This document shows, in pieces, positions 49,679 through 59,117 of a stretch of 64,000 nt of DNA. Every line of letters starts with the position of its first letter. Within the stretch, counting starts at the first letter, position 1. Origin of the DNA: an uncultured bacterium (lineage in GTDB: Bacteria; Verrucomicrobiota; Lentisphaeria; Victivallales; UBA1829); assembly GCA_900548385.1 (NCBI GenBank), contig URKJ01000007.1:62001-126000 (forward strand), read 5' to 3'. A model generated the notes under the pieces. It made no database searches. It worked only from the letters and a program-made list of their open reading frames with translations, and was not told where the DNA came from. A program made the position numbers and the translations under genes.

Positions 49679-51154
49679 ATGGTTCCCACCTATGTGACGT
49701 TCGGGCTCTACCTGCTTTTCATGGTGGCGGTCGGTTTGTGGTTTTATAAGAAAGAGACGAATATCAAAGAGTACCTGCTTGGCGGACGCGGTGTCGGGAG
49801 CTGGGTGACGGCGATGTCTGCCCAGGCCAGCGACATGAGCGGCTGGCTGCTGATGGGGCTTCCCGGTGCGGTTTACTGTGCCGGACTCGGCGAGGGCTGG
49901 GTCGCGATCGGGCTGATGATCGGCACATTCGCCAACTGGCTGCTGATCGCGCCGCGGCTGCGCATTTACACCGAGAAAGCGCGGGCACTCACGATTTCCG
50001 CGTATCTGGGGCGCCGTTTCCGTGATCCGACGGGGATCATCCGCATTCTTGCCGCCGCAATCACTCTGTTCTTTTTTACGATCTATGCCGCTTCGGGACT
50101 CGTTGCAGCCGGCAAGCTCTTTGAGTCCATGTTCTCCGTTGATTTCAAGGTCGCGGTACTGGTCGGAGCGGTTGTGATCCTCGTCTATGTGTTCATGGGC
50201 GGTTATCTCGCGGTCTGCTGGACTGATCTGTTTCAGGGACTGCTGATGTTCTTTGCGCTGATTGCGGTTCCGCTGATTGCGTATTGGAATCTGGAGCCGG
50301 GTGCGGTTTCCGCCGCCTGCGAGGCGAAAGGCGTTTCGTTCCGTCTGTTTCCGGAGGAGATGAGTTTTGCGGCGGTTGCGGCGATTCTCTCTTCCGCAGT
50401 CTGGGGACTCGGTTATTTCGGACAGCCTCACATTCTGACCCGCTTCATGAGCATCCATTCATTCCGTGCATTGCCGCGGGCAACGACGATTGCAATGATC
50501 TGGGTCGTGATCTCGCTCACTGCGTCGATCGTGATCGGCGTCCTGGCGATCCCGATGTGGAGCGGCGCCGCGGAACTTTCCAAAGCGGACAGCGAGAAGG
50601 TGTTTATTTACATGGTCGGCAGACTGTTCAATCCGTGGCTCGGCGGGGTCCTGCTTGCGGCAATTCTTGCGGCGATCATGTCCACGATCGACTCCCAGCT
50701 GCTGGTTTCCTCGTCCACACTTACCGAAGACTTCTATAAGCAGATCATCAAACGGAAGGCTTCCGCGAAGGAGCAGGTGCGTGTCAGCCGCGGTTTTGTG
50801 CTTCTGATCACGGTCATTGCCACGGTGTTTGCCCTGGCGGACATCGAAACGATTTTTTCGCTTGTGAAGTTTGCGTGGGGCGGCTTCGGTGCGGCGTTCG
50901 GCCCGGTGATCCTGATGTCGCTGTATTCCCGCCGGATGACCTGGCAGGCGGCGCTTTGCGGAATGATCGCGGGAATGGGCGTGATGCTCGGCTGGTATGC
51001 GTCCGGGCTGAGTCGCTATATGTATGAAATTCTTCCCGGTTTTGCGGCGGGGCTTGCCGTGATTCTTTTCATGAATTACACGATGCCTCAGCGGAGCCGC
51101 AAGGTGCTCCGGGAGTATGATTCCATGCTCGCGGAACTGCGTTCGGAGCGGTGA
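49679..51154 (+). CDS. putP: Sodium:proline symporter-like SSS transporter
   Basis: 491 aa, about 12-13 transmembrane helices. PutP-like order: YLLGGRGVGSWVTAMSAQASDMSGWLLMG near the N-terminus (Na-binding region, written here as YLLGGRGVG and SAQASDMSGW), GAVYCAGLGEGWVAIG, FGQPHILTRFMS and the IMSTIDSQLLVSSSTL helix. It takes up proline or a related solute with sodium. GGAGAGG lies 7 bases before the ATG. The activator gene follows after 13 bases. Confidence 0.93.
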   Translation: MVPTYVTFGLYLLFMVAVGLWFYKKETNIKEYLLGGRGVGSWVTAMSAQASDMSGWLLMGLPGAVYCAGLGEGWVAIGLMIGTFANWLLIAPRLRIYTEKARALTISAYLGRRFRDPTGIIRILAAAITLFFFTIYAASGLVAAGKLFESMFSVDFKVAVLVGAVVILVYVFMGGYLAVCWTDLFQGLLMFFALIAVPLIAYWNLEPGAVSAACEAKGVSFRLFPEEMSFAAVAAILSSAVWGLGYFGQPHILTRFMSIHSFRALPRATTIAMIWVVISLTASIVIGVLAIPMWSGAAELSKADSEKVFIYMVGRLFNPWLGGVLLAAILAAIMSTIDSQLLVSSSTLTEDFYKQIIKRKASAKEQVRVSRGFVLLITVIATVFALADIETIFSLVKFAWGGFGAAFGPVILMSLYSRRMTWQAALCGMIAGMGVMLGWYASGLSRYMYEILPGFAAGLAVILFMNYTMPQRSRKVLREYDSMLAELRSER

Positions 51155-51167
51155 CGGGAGGTTTGTT

Positions 51168-52742
51168 ATGGCATCCGGTGGAAACAATGATCTTGAGATC
51201 GCAGTCTTGAACAGCATCAGCAAAACCGTGGTGCATGAGCGGAATATTCCCGTCCTTCTGAAAACGGTTCTGGATATTCTGCACCGGGAAATGGGGCTGC
51301 TGCGCGGAACGTTTACGCTGATGCACGGCGACACCCTGCTGATCGAGGCTTCCAACGGACTCACCGAGGAGGAAATGAAGCGGGGAACCTACAAGGTCGG
51401 CGAGGGCGTGACCGGAAAGGTTGCATCGACCGGGCTGCCGCGCGTGATCCCCGACATCTCCAAAGACCGGGAGTTCCTTGGCAGGACGAAAGCGCGCAAG
51501 AACACGAAAAATGTCGCATTTATCTGTGTTCCGGTGATCCATAAGGAAAAAGTCATCGGGACGCTTTCCATAGATCATGAGGTAAAACCGGGCGTCAATC
51601 TGGACCGGGACCTCAAGCTGTTGGAGACCGTGGCGAATATTACGGCGGAAGCGGTGGCGGCATGCCTTCAGGCGCATGAGGAACGCGAGAAACTGACAGC
51701 GGAAAACGTCCGTTTGCGGGAGGAACTGGGCGGTGATATGCGTCCGGTCAACCTGATCGGCTCCTGCAGTGCGATGCGTGCGGTTTATGCGCAGATTGCG
51801 CAGGTTGCTCCGAGCAATGCCGCGGTTCTGATCCGCGGCGCTTCCGGGACCGGCAAGGAACTGGTTGCCCGTGCGATTCAGCGGGAGAGCAGCCGGAGCG
51901 ACAAACCGTTTGTCTGCGTCAACTGTGCGGCGATTCCGGAAAATCTGATCGAAAGCGAACTGTTCGGGTATGAGAAAGGTGCGTTCACCGGCGCGATCAG
52001 CTCAAAGAGCGGCCGTGCGGAAGCCGCAAACGGGGGGACGCTGTTTCTTGACGAGATCGGCGGCCTGAGCCAGGGGGTACAGCTCAAACTGCTGCGTTTT
52101 ATTCAGGAGCGTTCTTTTTCGCGGGTCGGCAGCAATGAGGAGATCAAGGCGGATATCCGGCTGATTACCGCTACAAGCCGGAATCTGGAACAGCTCATGG
52201 AGGAGGGGAAGTTCCGTGAAGACCTGTATTACCGGCTGAGCGTGTTTCCGATTCATCTTCCCGCACTCTGCAACCGACGGAGCGACATCATGCTGCTCGC
52301 GGAACATTTTCTGGAAAAATTCGTGAAGATCCACAACCGGAAGATCGTCCGCATTTCGACTCCGGCGATCAACATGCTGATGGCGTATCACTGGCCGGGC
52401 AACGTGCGCGAACTGGAAAACTGCATGGAACGTGCCGTCCTGCTTTCGACGGACAACGTGATTCACGGTTACAATCTTCCGCCCTCGCTTCAGACGGGGG
52501 AATCTTCCGGAACGGCGATCAACCCCGGAATGAGTGCCGATTTCACCACGCTGGTGGAATCGTTCGAACGGGAACTGATCGTGGAGGCGCTGAAAGCGAC
52601 GAACGGGAATGTTGCCGCCTCGGCGCGCAAATTGGGGATTTCCCAGCGGATCATCCATTACAAGATCAACAAAATCGGCATTACTCCGGAGTGGTACAAG
52701 CAGGAAAGCGGTTCCAAACCGGGATCGGGACGGCGGTTTTGA
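51168..52742 (+). CDS. NifA-like sigma-54-dependent activator (GAF-AAA+-Fis)
   Basis: 524 aa. GAF domain at ~20-170 (VGEGVTGKVASTG), AAA+ domain at ~200-440 with GASGTGKE, GAFTGA and LFLDEIGG, Fis-type HTH at the C-terminus (NGNVAASARKLGISQRIIHYK). Organised like NifA; a role in nitrogen fixation cannot be inferred, as no nif genes are here. CGGGAGG precedes the ATG. It may control putP or genes elsewhere. Confidence 0.93.
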   Translation: MASGGNNDLEIAVLNSISKTVVHERNIPVLLKTVLDILHREMGLLRGTFTLMHGDTLLIEASNGLTEEEMKRGTYKVGEGVTGKVASTGLPRVIPDISKDREFLGRTKARKNTKNVAFICVPVIHKEKVIGTLSIDHEVKPGVNLDRDLKLLETVANITAEAVAACLQAHEEREKLTAENVRLREELGGDMRPVNLIGSCSAMRAVYAQIAQVAPSNAAVLIRGASGTGKELVARAIQRESSRSDKPFVCVNCAAIPENLIESELFGYEKGAFTGAISSKSGRAEAANGGTLFLDEIGGLSQGVQLKLLRFIQERSFSRVGSNEEIKADIRLITATSRNLEQLMEEGKFREDLYYRLSVFPIHLPALCNRRSDIMLLAEHFLEKFVKIHNRKIVRISTPAINMLMAYHWPGNVRELENCMERAVLLSTDNVIHGYNLPPSLQTGESSGTAINPGMSADFTTLVESFERELIVEALKATNGNVAASARKLGISQRIIHYKINKIGITPEWYKQESGSKPGSGRRF

Positions 52743-52773
52743 AAAATAAATCGCGGAAAAATGCGATTTTAAT

Positions 52774-52802
52774 TTGTTTTCCGGGGAAATCCATTGTATA
52801 TT
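52774..52802 (+). promoter_or_regulatory. Putative promoter of the TRL-like lipoprotein
   Basis: TTGTTT (52774-52779), 17-base spacer, TATATT (52797-52802), 41 bases before the ATG at 52844. Confidence 0.5.
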
Positions 52803-52843
52803 CCCGGAAGAACGTAAAAACTACAAACGGAAGGAGTTTTTTC

Positions 52844-53161
52844 ATGAAATTCAAAGCGCTTGTCACAGCTGTTTCCCTGACGTCTCTGGTGGTCCTTGCC
52901 GGATGCGCCACTTCGTTCCCGCTTGGATTTGTCTACACCAGCGTCAATCTCCCGGTTACGGTCGGCAACGGTGAGATGAAGTATTCGAAGAAGGGTGTTT
53001 CCAAATGCCAGTCCATGTTCGGGCTTTTCGCCAGCGGCGATGCCTCCATCAATGCCGCCTGTGCGGATGCCAAGATCACCAAGGTCGGCTGGGTGAATCA
53101 GGAGGTCGTGAACATTCTCGGCATTTACGGCAGCTACAAGACTGTGGTTTACGGCGAATAA
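52844..53161 (+). CDS. TRL-like family lipoprotein
   Basis: 105 aa. Lipobox LAGC with Cys at residue 21. The mature part follows the TRL-like family pattern: YTSVNLPVTV, KYSKKGVSKCQSMFGLFASGDASINAA and NILGIYGSYKTVVYG (short motifs GDASINAA and LGIYG are the most telling). Function of the family unknown; some members relate to tRNA-linked loci. AAGGAG lies ahead of the ATG. Confidence 0.88.
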   Translation: MKFKALVTAVSLTSLVVLAGCATSFPLGFVYTSVNLPVTVGNGEMKYSKKGVSKCQSMFGLFASGDASINAACADAKITKVGWVNQEVVNILGIYGSYKTVVYGE

Positions 53162-53188
53162 GCCGCAAATTGCCGGATTGTGATTTTC

Positions 53189-53216
53189 AAGGGCGGTCAT
53201 CGGACCGCCTTTTTTG
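53189..53216 (+). terminator. Terminator after the TRL-like gene
   Basis: 7-bp GC stem around an ATCG loop followed by six T, ~30 bases after the stop. Confidence 0.8.
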
Positions 53217-53224
53217 TTTTGGGG

Positions 53225-53545
53225 TTATGTCGTCAGCAGATGGACGCGGACTTCGGGAGCCGGAGCGGGAGTTTTTTCTTTCCCGCCGTGATTATTGAGT
53301 TTGCGGGCGGCATAGAGCCGGAGAAGAGCGCGATCGCCTTCGAGGATGCTTTTCTGTATTTTCTCTTCTGCCAGATCATCGAATTCCGCGCGCAGGGATT
53401 CGATTTGCTTCCGGGCTTCGGGATTGCTGTTGATGAACTCGTAAAGAGTGGAACGTGAAACCTGAAGTTTCCGGGCGATGGCGCTGATATTGCCATAAGT
53501 TCCCTGTGATGCATCGTTCAGTGCTTCCAGTGTCAGTTTTGTCAT
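53225..53545 (-). CDS. Small helix-turn-helix protein, terminase-small-subunit-like pattern
   Basis: 106 aa. N-terminal HTH YGNISAIARKLQVSRSTLYEFI, then a charged helix (EARKQIESLRAEFDDLAEEKIQ) and a Pro/Ala-rich tail. The arrangement resembles small DNA-binding proteins of phages, but there are no phage genes around it. GGAGG 6 bases before the ATG supports translation. Convergent with the TRL gene. The 284-base space to its right (53546-53829) has a 15-base palindrome and a TATAAT box but no gene. Confidence 0.7.
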   Translation of the reverse strand: MTKLTLEALNDASQGTYGNISAIARKLQVSRSTLYEFINSNPEARKQIESLRAEFDDLAEEKIQKSILEGDRALLRLYAARKLNNHGGKEKTPAPAPEVRVHLLTT

Positions 53546-53663
53546 GCTTGTCCTCCGTTGTCCGGAGTTCTTCCGGTGTCAACCGATTACCGGTCATTTT
53601 CAGGGAGAGGGAAAATCCGGGGAGGTATTTTTCTGTTGTCATGCCGTAAATTGCAGGGCTGTG

Positions 53664-53678
53664 CCGGGAGTTTCCCGG
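53664..53678. promoter_or_regulatory. 15-base perfect palindrome, possible operator
   Basis: CCGGGA-GTT-TCCCGG between the small HTH gene and the third pseudopilin, ~75 bases upstream of the TATAAT at 53753-53758. Confidence 0.35.
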
Positions 53679-53752
53679 GCTCTGTGGCGTTTTGTGCTGT
53701 TTTATTCTCCGTTTCTGCATAAATACCCGATGTATATCAGAGGAAAATGTTG

Positions 53753-53758
53753 TATAAT
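53753..53758 (+). promoter_or_regulatory. Candidate -10 box of the third pseudopilin/hydrolase pair
   Basis: TATAAT, 72 bases before the pseudopilin ATG. No clear -35 at 17 bases, which would fit activator dependence. Confidence 0.4.
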
Positions 53759-53829
53759 TAATAAAGAAGAGGACTCGCTGCAGGGTGCAGGCGTTCCACG
53801 AATAATAAAATTAAGAAAAGAGGTTTTGA

Positions 53830-54525
53830 ATGAAGACGAAAAAAAGATTTTCCCTGATCGAACTGCTCGTAACGATTGCCGTGATCGCAATCCTTGCCGG
53901 GCTGCTTCTGCCGGCATTGAATTCGGCGAGACAGAAGGCAAAGGCGATCTCCTGTGTCAGCAACCTGAAACAGTCCGCTCTGAATATCTCCCTGTATTCC
54001 AGTGACAATGATCATACCATGATGATGAACGATACGTCCAGCCATTGGCTCAGCTGGGCAGGCTATCTGGCGTTTACCGGGTATGTGAAAACGACGGATA
54101 CGACGGTGTTCTGTCCTTCCGCTCCGCCGCGTCCGCCTGCCGAGAACGGTTCCAATACCAGCTGGACCGACCGCTGGTCCATTTCCGAAATGAGAGTCTC
54201 GAAAGGAGCTTATACGGAAAATTTCAAAGCCTGTTATGAGGGAAATACTTCCCGGAATGATTTCGCTCCGTTCTGGGGCGGGGATCCGAATCAGCGTTAT
54301 ATCAATTTCAAACGGGTGAACCGTCCTTCCGATCTCTTTCTGATCGGAGATCTGACGGAATCAACCGGGCAGAGGCATGCGCGCCTTTATTGGGTGGACA
54401 ATCATTATTTCTGGCGGATTCACTCCGTGCAGTTTTATAATCTGATGTTTGCCGATGGACACGTCGAAGCAAAAGGAGAGGGGTTCATCCGCAAGAAAGT
54501 TCATCCGAATGCACGGTTTCGATAA
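53830..54525 (+). CDS. Prepilin-type N-terminal domain protein (pseudopilin-like)
   Basis: 231 aa. Leader KTKKR, then FSLIELLVTIAVIAILAG and a long helix; Glu +5; Arg before Phe. Conserved Cys in AISCVSNLKQ and VFCPSAP; C-terminal LMFADGHVE. AAGAGG upstream of the ATG. The secreted hydrolase starts 24 bases downstream. Third copy of the pseudopilin + hydrolase arrangement. Confidence 0.92.
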   Translation: MKTKKRFSLIELLVTIAVIAILAGLLLPALNSARQKAKAISCVSNLKQSALNISLYSSDNDHTMMMNDTSSHWLSWAGYLAFTGYVKTTDTTVFCPSAPPRPPAENGSNTSWTDRWSISEMRVSKGAYTENFKACYEGNTSRNDFAPFWGGDPNQRYINFKRVNRPSDLFLIGDLTESTGQRHARLYWVDNHYFWRIHSVQFYNLMFADGHVEAKGEGFIRKKVHPNARFR

Positions 54526-54549
54526 ACAACAGGAAGAGAGGATTGCAAT

Positions 54550-57500
54550 ATGAAGATTGTTTTGGCGATTGTAACGGGAATTTTTCTGATTTCAGTATTT
54601 CCGCTTTTTGCGGAACTGAAGATTCACGAAAAAGGCAATATTGAGATCGGCGGTATTCCGGTCCGTCTCACCTGTTTTGATGAACAATGGCGACGGACGG
54701 CACAGCTGGATCGCGCGTTTATTGTGAAGAAACGTGACGGTACGGCGCTGGAATCGGAATTCGATACGCCGTCGCTGAAAGGAACGCTGCGGCAGAAATT
54801 GTCCCCGGACGGGGTGAATGCGTGGATCTGGAGTGTGGAAGTTGTTTTGAAAGGTGGCTGCCGTGCCCGGCAGGTCGCTCTTGACATGACCGCATCGACG
54901 TTGAAGTATGCCGGCAGAGAGATTCGCACGGATCGCGGGAAATTTGAGTTTCCTGTGCATGTTCTCAAGACCGGGGATCCGTTCAATCTGCTTTGGGAAA
55001 AGACAAAAATGCTCATTATTCCGATGGACCGTTCCCGTGTGACCGTTTCCGCTTCGTCTCCGTTTGATTTCCTGGTGCAGGATGACCGTGCCGGAGGATG
55101 GAATTCGTTTGCGGTGCGTCTTCTTTTGCCGAAGACAGGGGAAAACCGGTATGGAATCACGCTTAAACTCAGGGAAGAGCCTTATGTGATTACTCCGCTT
55201 GATCTCCGCAAGGCGTTTACAACCGGGTTCAGCGATGACAAGCCGGATGACCGGCAAGGCGGCTGGACCGATCAGGGAGCGGACAATGATCTCCGTATGC
55301 TGCCCTGTTGGGAAAAAGAACCCCGCATCGGAGAGGTTCCGTTTTCGCTGGTCGCTCCGTGGAAGAACAATAATAAATCCTGTATTGTGCTGAGAGGGCC
55401 GTTCCGCAGTTATTTCCCGCAGTCTGCGGAAACTGTTCTTCCGGAGCCTGTTCAGGGAAATTATCTTTATATCCTGCATGCTTTGGCGTGGCCGTCCGGT
55501 AAAAAGATCGGAGAGATCGTGCTGGAGTATGCGGATGGGTCGCGTTCCGTGATTTCCGTTTCCGGTTCCTCGGATGTCGGAAACTGGTGGCAGCCGCAGC
55601 CCGTTTCAAACGGCGTGATCGCCTGGAGCGGAGAAAATAAAAATGCATCAGTCGGGCTGTTCCGCTCGGTCTGGCGGATTGAAAACAAGCCGGTCCGTAA
55701 AATCGCGTTCGTCTCGACCGGTGCGTCTGTCTGGGCAATCGTCGCGGCGACGCTTTCCTCGGACCGTATTCCGGAGAAGAAACTTGGCGGTCCTGTTCTG
55801 ATCACGGAAAATGCGGATTGGAAGCCGATACGGCAGGAAAAGGATATTGTTCCGGGATCGGTGCTGGATTTTTCCGGGAACCTTGACGCTCCCGCCGGAA
55901 AGTATGGTCCCGTGGTGGTGCGCAACGGACAGTTTGAGTTCCGCGACCGTCCCGGTGTGCAGGTGCGTTTCTACGGAACGAATCTGGTCGATACAGCCCA
56001 GTTCCTTGACCGTCAGTGGTCGGAGCGTCTTGCCGACCGCATGGCAAAGGCCGGTTTCAACCTTGTCCGGATTCATCATCATGACAATGGACTTTCCGTC
56101 CGTGGAAATGGAACAAGCACGGAGCTGAATGCGGAGAATCTGGACCGTCTGAACTGGTTGATTGCCTGTTTCAAAAAGCGCGGGATCTATGTCGTGACGG
56201 ATTGCTATGTTTCCCGCACGTTTGCTCAGGAGGAGCTTAAAGAGTGGAGCAGCGGGGATTTCAAGCATCTTGTGTTTCTGAAACGTTCCGCATTGGAGAA
56301 CTGGAAGCGGTTTACAAAAAACTGGTTTACGGCGGAAAATCCGTATACGGGGCTTGCGCTGAAAGACGATCCCGTTCTGATCGCGGTGAATCTGGTCAAT
56401 GAGGGCTATCTGGGCAGTCCGTGGACCGGAACGACAGGAAAAATCAAGGAGCGCCGGTTTGCCGGATGGCTGAATTCCAAAGGACTGACGGATGATCCCC
56501 GGAAACGGGAGAAGCTCACCGCCCTGTTTCTGCTGGATGCGTATGACGCATGTTATCGGGAAATGTACGGTTTCCTGCGGAATGAACTCGGTATGAAACA
56601 GCCGGTTTCCGACCAGAATCATCATTCGGAGTGGCTGCTTTCGTTTCTGCGTGACAAATATGATTATGTCGATAACCATTACTATTTTGATCATCCGCAG
56701 TTTCCTGTGAAAGCATGGCGTCTTCCGGCGCGTCTCGACAATGAATCTTCGCTGAAACACGCCGGTTCCGACCTTACATGGATGTTTCCCGCCAGAATTT
56801 GGAGAAAGCCGATGGCGATCACGGAATTCGATTATGCCAAGCCGAATTTCTATCGCGCGGAGGGCGGCGTGCTTCCCGCTGCGTATGCGGGGCTTCAGGA
56901 CTGGAACGGACTCGTTCAGTTCGCATATTCGCATGGCGGCGGCAATATTATCCATGACCAGACGACCGGCGGGATGTTCGACCTCGGTTCCGACGTCGTG
57001 AAAATGCTCTCGCACCGGATCGGGGTGAAACTGTTTCTCGGACGGGAGATCAAGCCTTCTCCGGTTATGCTTGCCGCTGTATTTGCGAACCCGGAAGAGA
57101 TGGATTTCAGCATGGTTCCGTCACGCGATCTCCGCAATCTCGGACTTGTCGCCCGGCTCGGCACGGCGGTTCTCCCGGATGGGAACTCCATCCGTTCAAA
57201 GCTCCCGGCGGAGATCAGTGCTCTGCTTGATACGGGGTATAATTTCCCGAACGCATCGTTTGCCGTTCCCGTTGTGAAAGCCGGGGCGTTCGGCAGTGAT
57301 CCGTTTGGAGATTTGGAGAAGAAAAACATTCTTCCGGCAGGGTCCCGTGATGTTTCAAAAAAGATATTCCGTTCCGCTGGTGGACAGCTGGAACTGGATT
57401 CTGCGCGTGAGAGTTTCCGGGCTTCCGCTCCGGGAATTGAGGTGCTGATCCTGCCGGAGAAGAACCGCGGATCGTCCGGTGTCATGGAGATCGCCAACCG

Positions 57501-57858
57501 GACCGGCCGCGGCGTGTTTTCCCTTCAGTCGGTGGACGGAAAGCCGCTGACGGAGTCGGGGCGCATGTTGTTTCTGCATTTGACCGACTCGCAGGCATCG
57601 CAGTTGAAATTTGACAATCCTCTGATGAAACAGTATTCGAGTTGGGGAAAAGCACCGCATCTTGCCGCCCGCGGCGAAGCGGATGTTGTATTGGCTCTTC
57701 CGGGCGATTATACGCTTTACAGTTGTGATACGGGAGGAAAGCGTCTTGCAGAAATCCCGTTGAAGAGGCTTGCGAATGGGAAATATGGGTTCCGGGCAGA
57801 CGTGTTTCGTCCGGAAGGACAGGTTTTTGTCTACGAACTTGTGCGGAAGCTGAAATAA
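54550..57858 (+). CDS. Secreted GH-A/cellulase-like glycoside hydrolase
   Basis: 1102 aa with signal peptide (cleavage after LFA, residue ~21). Residues ~22-440 are beta-rich, with two sandwich-like parts. The TIM-barrel starts near QVRFYGTNLVD (~470); NLVNEG gives candidate acid/base Glu618 and ITEFDYA candidate nucleophile Glu759. Residues ~850-1102 form one or two C-terminal beta domains. Paralogue of the partial gene at 1-1847. GGAAGAGAGG precedes the ATG. It pairs with the pseudopilin gene 24 bases upstream. Probable endo-acting beta-glycanase; substrate unknown. Confidence 0.86.
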   Translation: MKIVLAIVTGIFLISVFPLFAELKIHEKGNIEIGGIPVRLTCFDEQWRRTAQLDRAFIVKKRDGTALESEFDTPSLKGTLRQKLSPDGVNAWIWSVEVVLKGGCRARQVALDMTASTLKYAGREIRTDRGKFEFPVHVLKTGDPFNLLWEKTKMLIIPMDRSRVTVSASSPFDFLVQDDRAGGWNSFAVRLLLPKTGENRYGITLKLREEPYVITPLDLRKAFTTGFSDDKPDDRQGGWTDQGADNDLRMLPCWEKEPRIGEVPFSLVAPWKNNNKSCIVLRGPFRSYFPQSAETVLPEPVQGNYLYILHALAWPSGKKIGEIVLEYADGSRSVISVSGSSDVGNWWQPQPVSNGVIAWSGENKNASVGLFRSVWRIENKPVRKIAFVSTGASVWAIVAATLSSDRIPEKKLGGPVLITENADWKPIRQEKDIVPGSVLDFSGNLDAPAGKYGPVVVRNGQFEFRDRPGVQVRFYGTNLVDTAQFLDRQWSERLADRMAKAGFNLVRIHHHDNGLSVRGNGTSTELNAENLDRLNWLIACFKKRGIYVVTDCYVSRTFAQEELKEWSSGDFKHLVFLKRSALENWKRFTKNWFTAENPYTGLALKDDPVLIAVNLVNEGYLGSPWTGTTGKIKERRFAGWLNSKGLTDDPRKREKLTALFLLDAYDACYREMYGFLRNELGMKQPVSDQNHHSEWLLSFLRDKYDYVDNHYYFDHPQFPVKAWRLPARLDNESSLKHAGSDLTWMFPARIWRKPMAITEFDYAKPNFYRAEGGVLPAAYAGLQDWNGLVQFAYSHGGGNIIHDQTTGGMFDLGSDVVKMLSHRIGVKLFLGREIKPSPVMLAAVFANPEEMDFSMVPSRDLRNLGLVARLGTAVLPDGNSIRSKLPAEISALLDTGYNFPNASFAVPVVKAGAFGSDPFGDLEKKNILPAGSRDVSKKIFRSAGGQLELDSARESFRASAPGIEVLILPEKNRGSSGVMEIANRTGRGVFSLQSVDGKPLTESGRMLFLHLTDSQASQLKFDNPLMKQYSSWGKAPHLAARGEADVVLALPGDYTLYSCDTGGKRLAEIPLKRLANGKYGFRADVFRPEGQVFVYELVRKLK

Positions 57859-58057
57859 AAGCCGGACGCCGCTGTTCAGGAAGATTCCGGAAAGGGCTCT
57901 TTCTCCGTTTCCCGTGCTGTTGAAACTCATGAGGGAGGTTTTGCTGGTTAAGCCGTAATTGACTCCTCTGACATTTGTTTTTCGCCGGAAATAAGAGTCG
58001 TTGAATTTTTGAAAGAGGCAGGGGTCTTTTTTATAAAGAAGTAACGATAAAAATTTA

Positions 58058-59104
58058 TCATTGCGGAATAGCCTGTGCCGGTACGGAAGAGGATTGTTTT
58101 TCCGCGTTGTGCTGCAGTTGCTCCCGGATTTTGCGGAAAGAGTCCCGCATCCGGGAGTACGACCCCCACGCCCGGCGGTAACGGGCGGGATCCAGAATGC
58201 GGTAAAGACCGGTCAGCTTATGACGCTGCAGCGACCAGCCGGAACAGCTTTCTTCTTCCACCCAGAACAGTTTCCGGTCCATAACGGGGATCTCCAGATT
58301 GACTTTATCCTGCCGGACCATCAGCGGAGAATCCGCCGCAAAGTCGTTTTCGAGTTGCTGACGCAGATATTCCAGATAAAAGCGGGCGTGATGATTGGCA
58401 AGGCGTTTGACTGTGTCCAGATTCATCAAACGGTTCCGGTCGGAAAGGGCGGTACAGGCGGTGACCGTGTTCGGGACTGTAATATCGAAGCAGAGCGGAT
58501 GACGGTTCCGGTTGCCGTTTGCTCCGAGGGACGGACGCATCTGTTCACCGAACGAACCGTAGCCGTATTTCAACGTTGTATCATCGGGATTGCAAAGATT
58601 GAGGATCGGGGCGGTGGTTCCGCGGAACGATTTCGGGATGTCCGGATCATCATCGGGGATTGCCGCTCCGAGCAGAATTGCCTGATGAATGCGGAGTCCG
58701 CGTTCTCCGAGCCGCGCAAGCACCCGGACGCAGATCCGTCCGCCGAGAGAATGGCCGATCAGGATGATCCGGTTCCGCTGCTTTTCCGGCATCGCCGCGA
58801 GTTCCTCCGCGAGTCCGGCGGATGCAGTATCGGCATTTCTCACCGCCTGTTTCCAAGTGTGCAGATTTTCCCAGCGATACAGACGGACGACCGTTCCCGG
58901 AAACATGCCGCCGATGATTGCCAACAGGTCCTCATGCGGACCGTTTTTCAGCCAGCCCGGAATATAAAGGATCTCCGCCGTTTCCCGTGGGGGCGGGGGA
59001 GATTGGGGTGCGGCTGCGGAACAGGACAGCACTGCACCAATGCAGACAGCGGCAGTTCCGGCTTTGGCAAAGAAATCATGAAATTGTTGCAGGAATATCC
59101 TCAT
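58058..59104 (-). CDS. Secreted alpha/beta hydrolase (lipase/esterase-like)
   Basis: 348 aa. Signal peptide at ~1-32 with SCSAA at its end, so it may be a lipoprotein. Serine nucleophile in LIGHSLGGRI (residue ~118), preceded by ILYIPGWLKNG (oxyanion region). The C-terminus is Arg-rich. Substrate unknown. It is the last gene of the minus-strand series from ComM. The 199-base gap 57859-58057 to its left shows only short AT-rich hairpins. Confidence 0.85.
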   Translation of the reverse strand: MRIFLQQFHDFFAKAGTAAVCIGAVLSCSAAAPQSPPPPRETAEILYIPGWLKNGPHEDLLAIIGGMFPGTVVRLYRWENLHTWKQAVRNADTASAGLAEELAAMPEKQRNRIILIGHSLGGRICVRVLARLGERGLRIHQAILLGAAIPDDDPDIPKSFRGTTAPILNLCNPDDTTLKYGYGSFGEQMRPSLGANGNRNRHPLCFDITVPNTVTACTALSDRNRLMNLDTVKRLANHHARFYLEYLRQQLENDFAADSPLMVRQDKVNLEIPVMDRKLFWVEEESCSGWSLQRHKLTGLYRILDPARYRRAWGSYSRMRDSFRKIREQLQHNAEKQSSSVPAQAIPQ

Positions 59105-59117
59105 ACCGTTTCCGGAT

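Noticed and set aside
51168..52742. Reading the GAF-AAA+-Fis protein as NifA of a nitrogen-fixation regulon
   Set aside because: Domain order fits NifA, but no nif genes are in the window.
55648..57015. 455-residue minus-strand frame over the large hydrolase
   Set aside because: Antisense to a continuous 1102-residue protein; no start signal.
57948..58169. 73-residue minus-strand frame
   Set aside because: Overlaps the hydrolase gene end; no motif.
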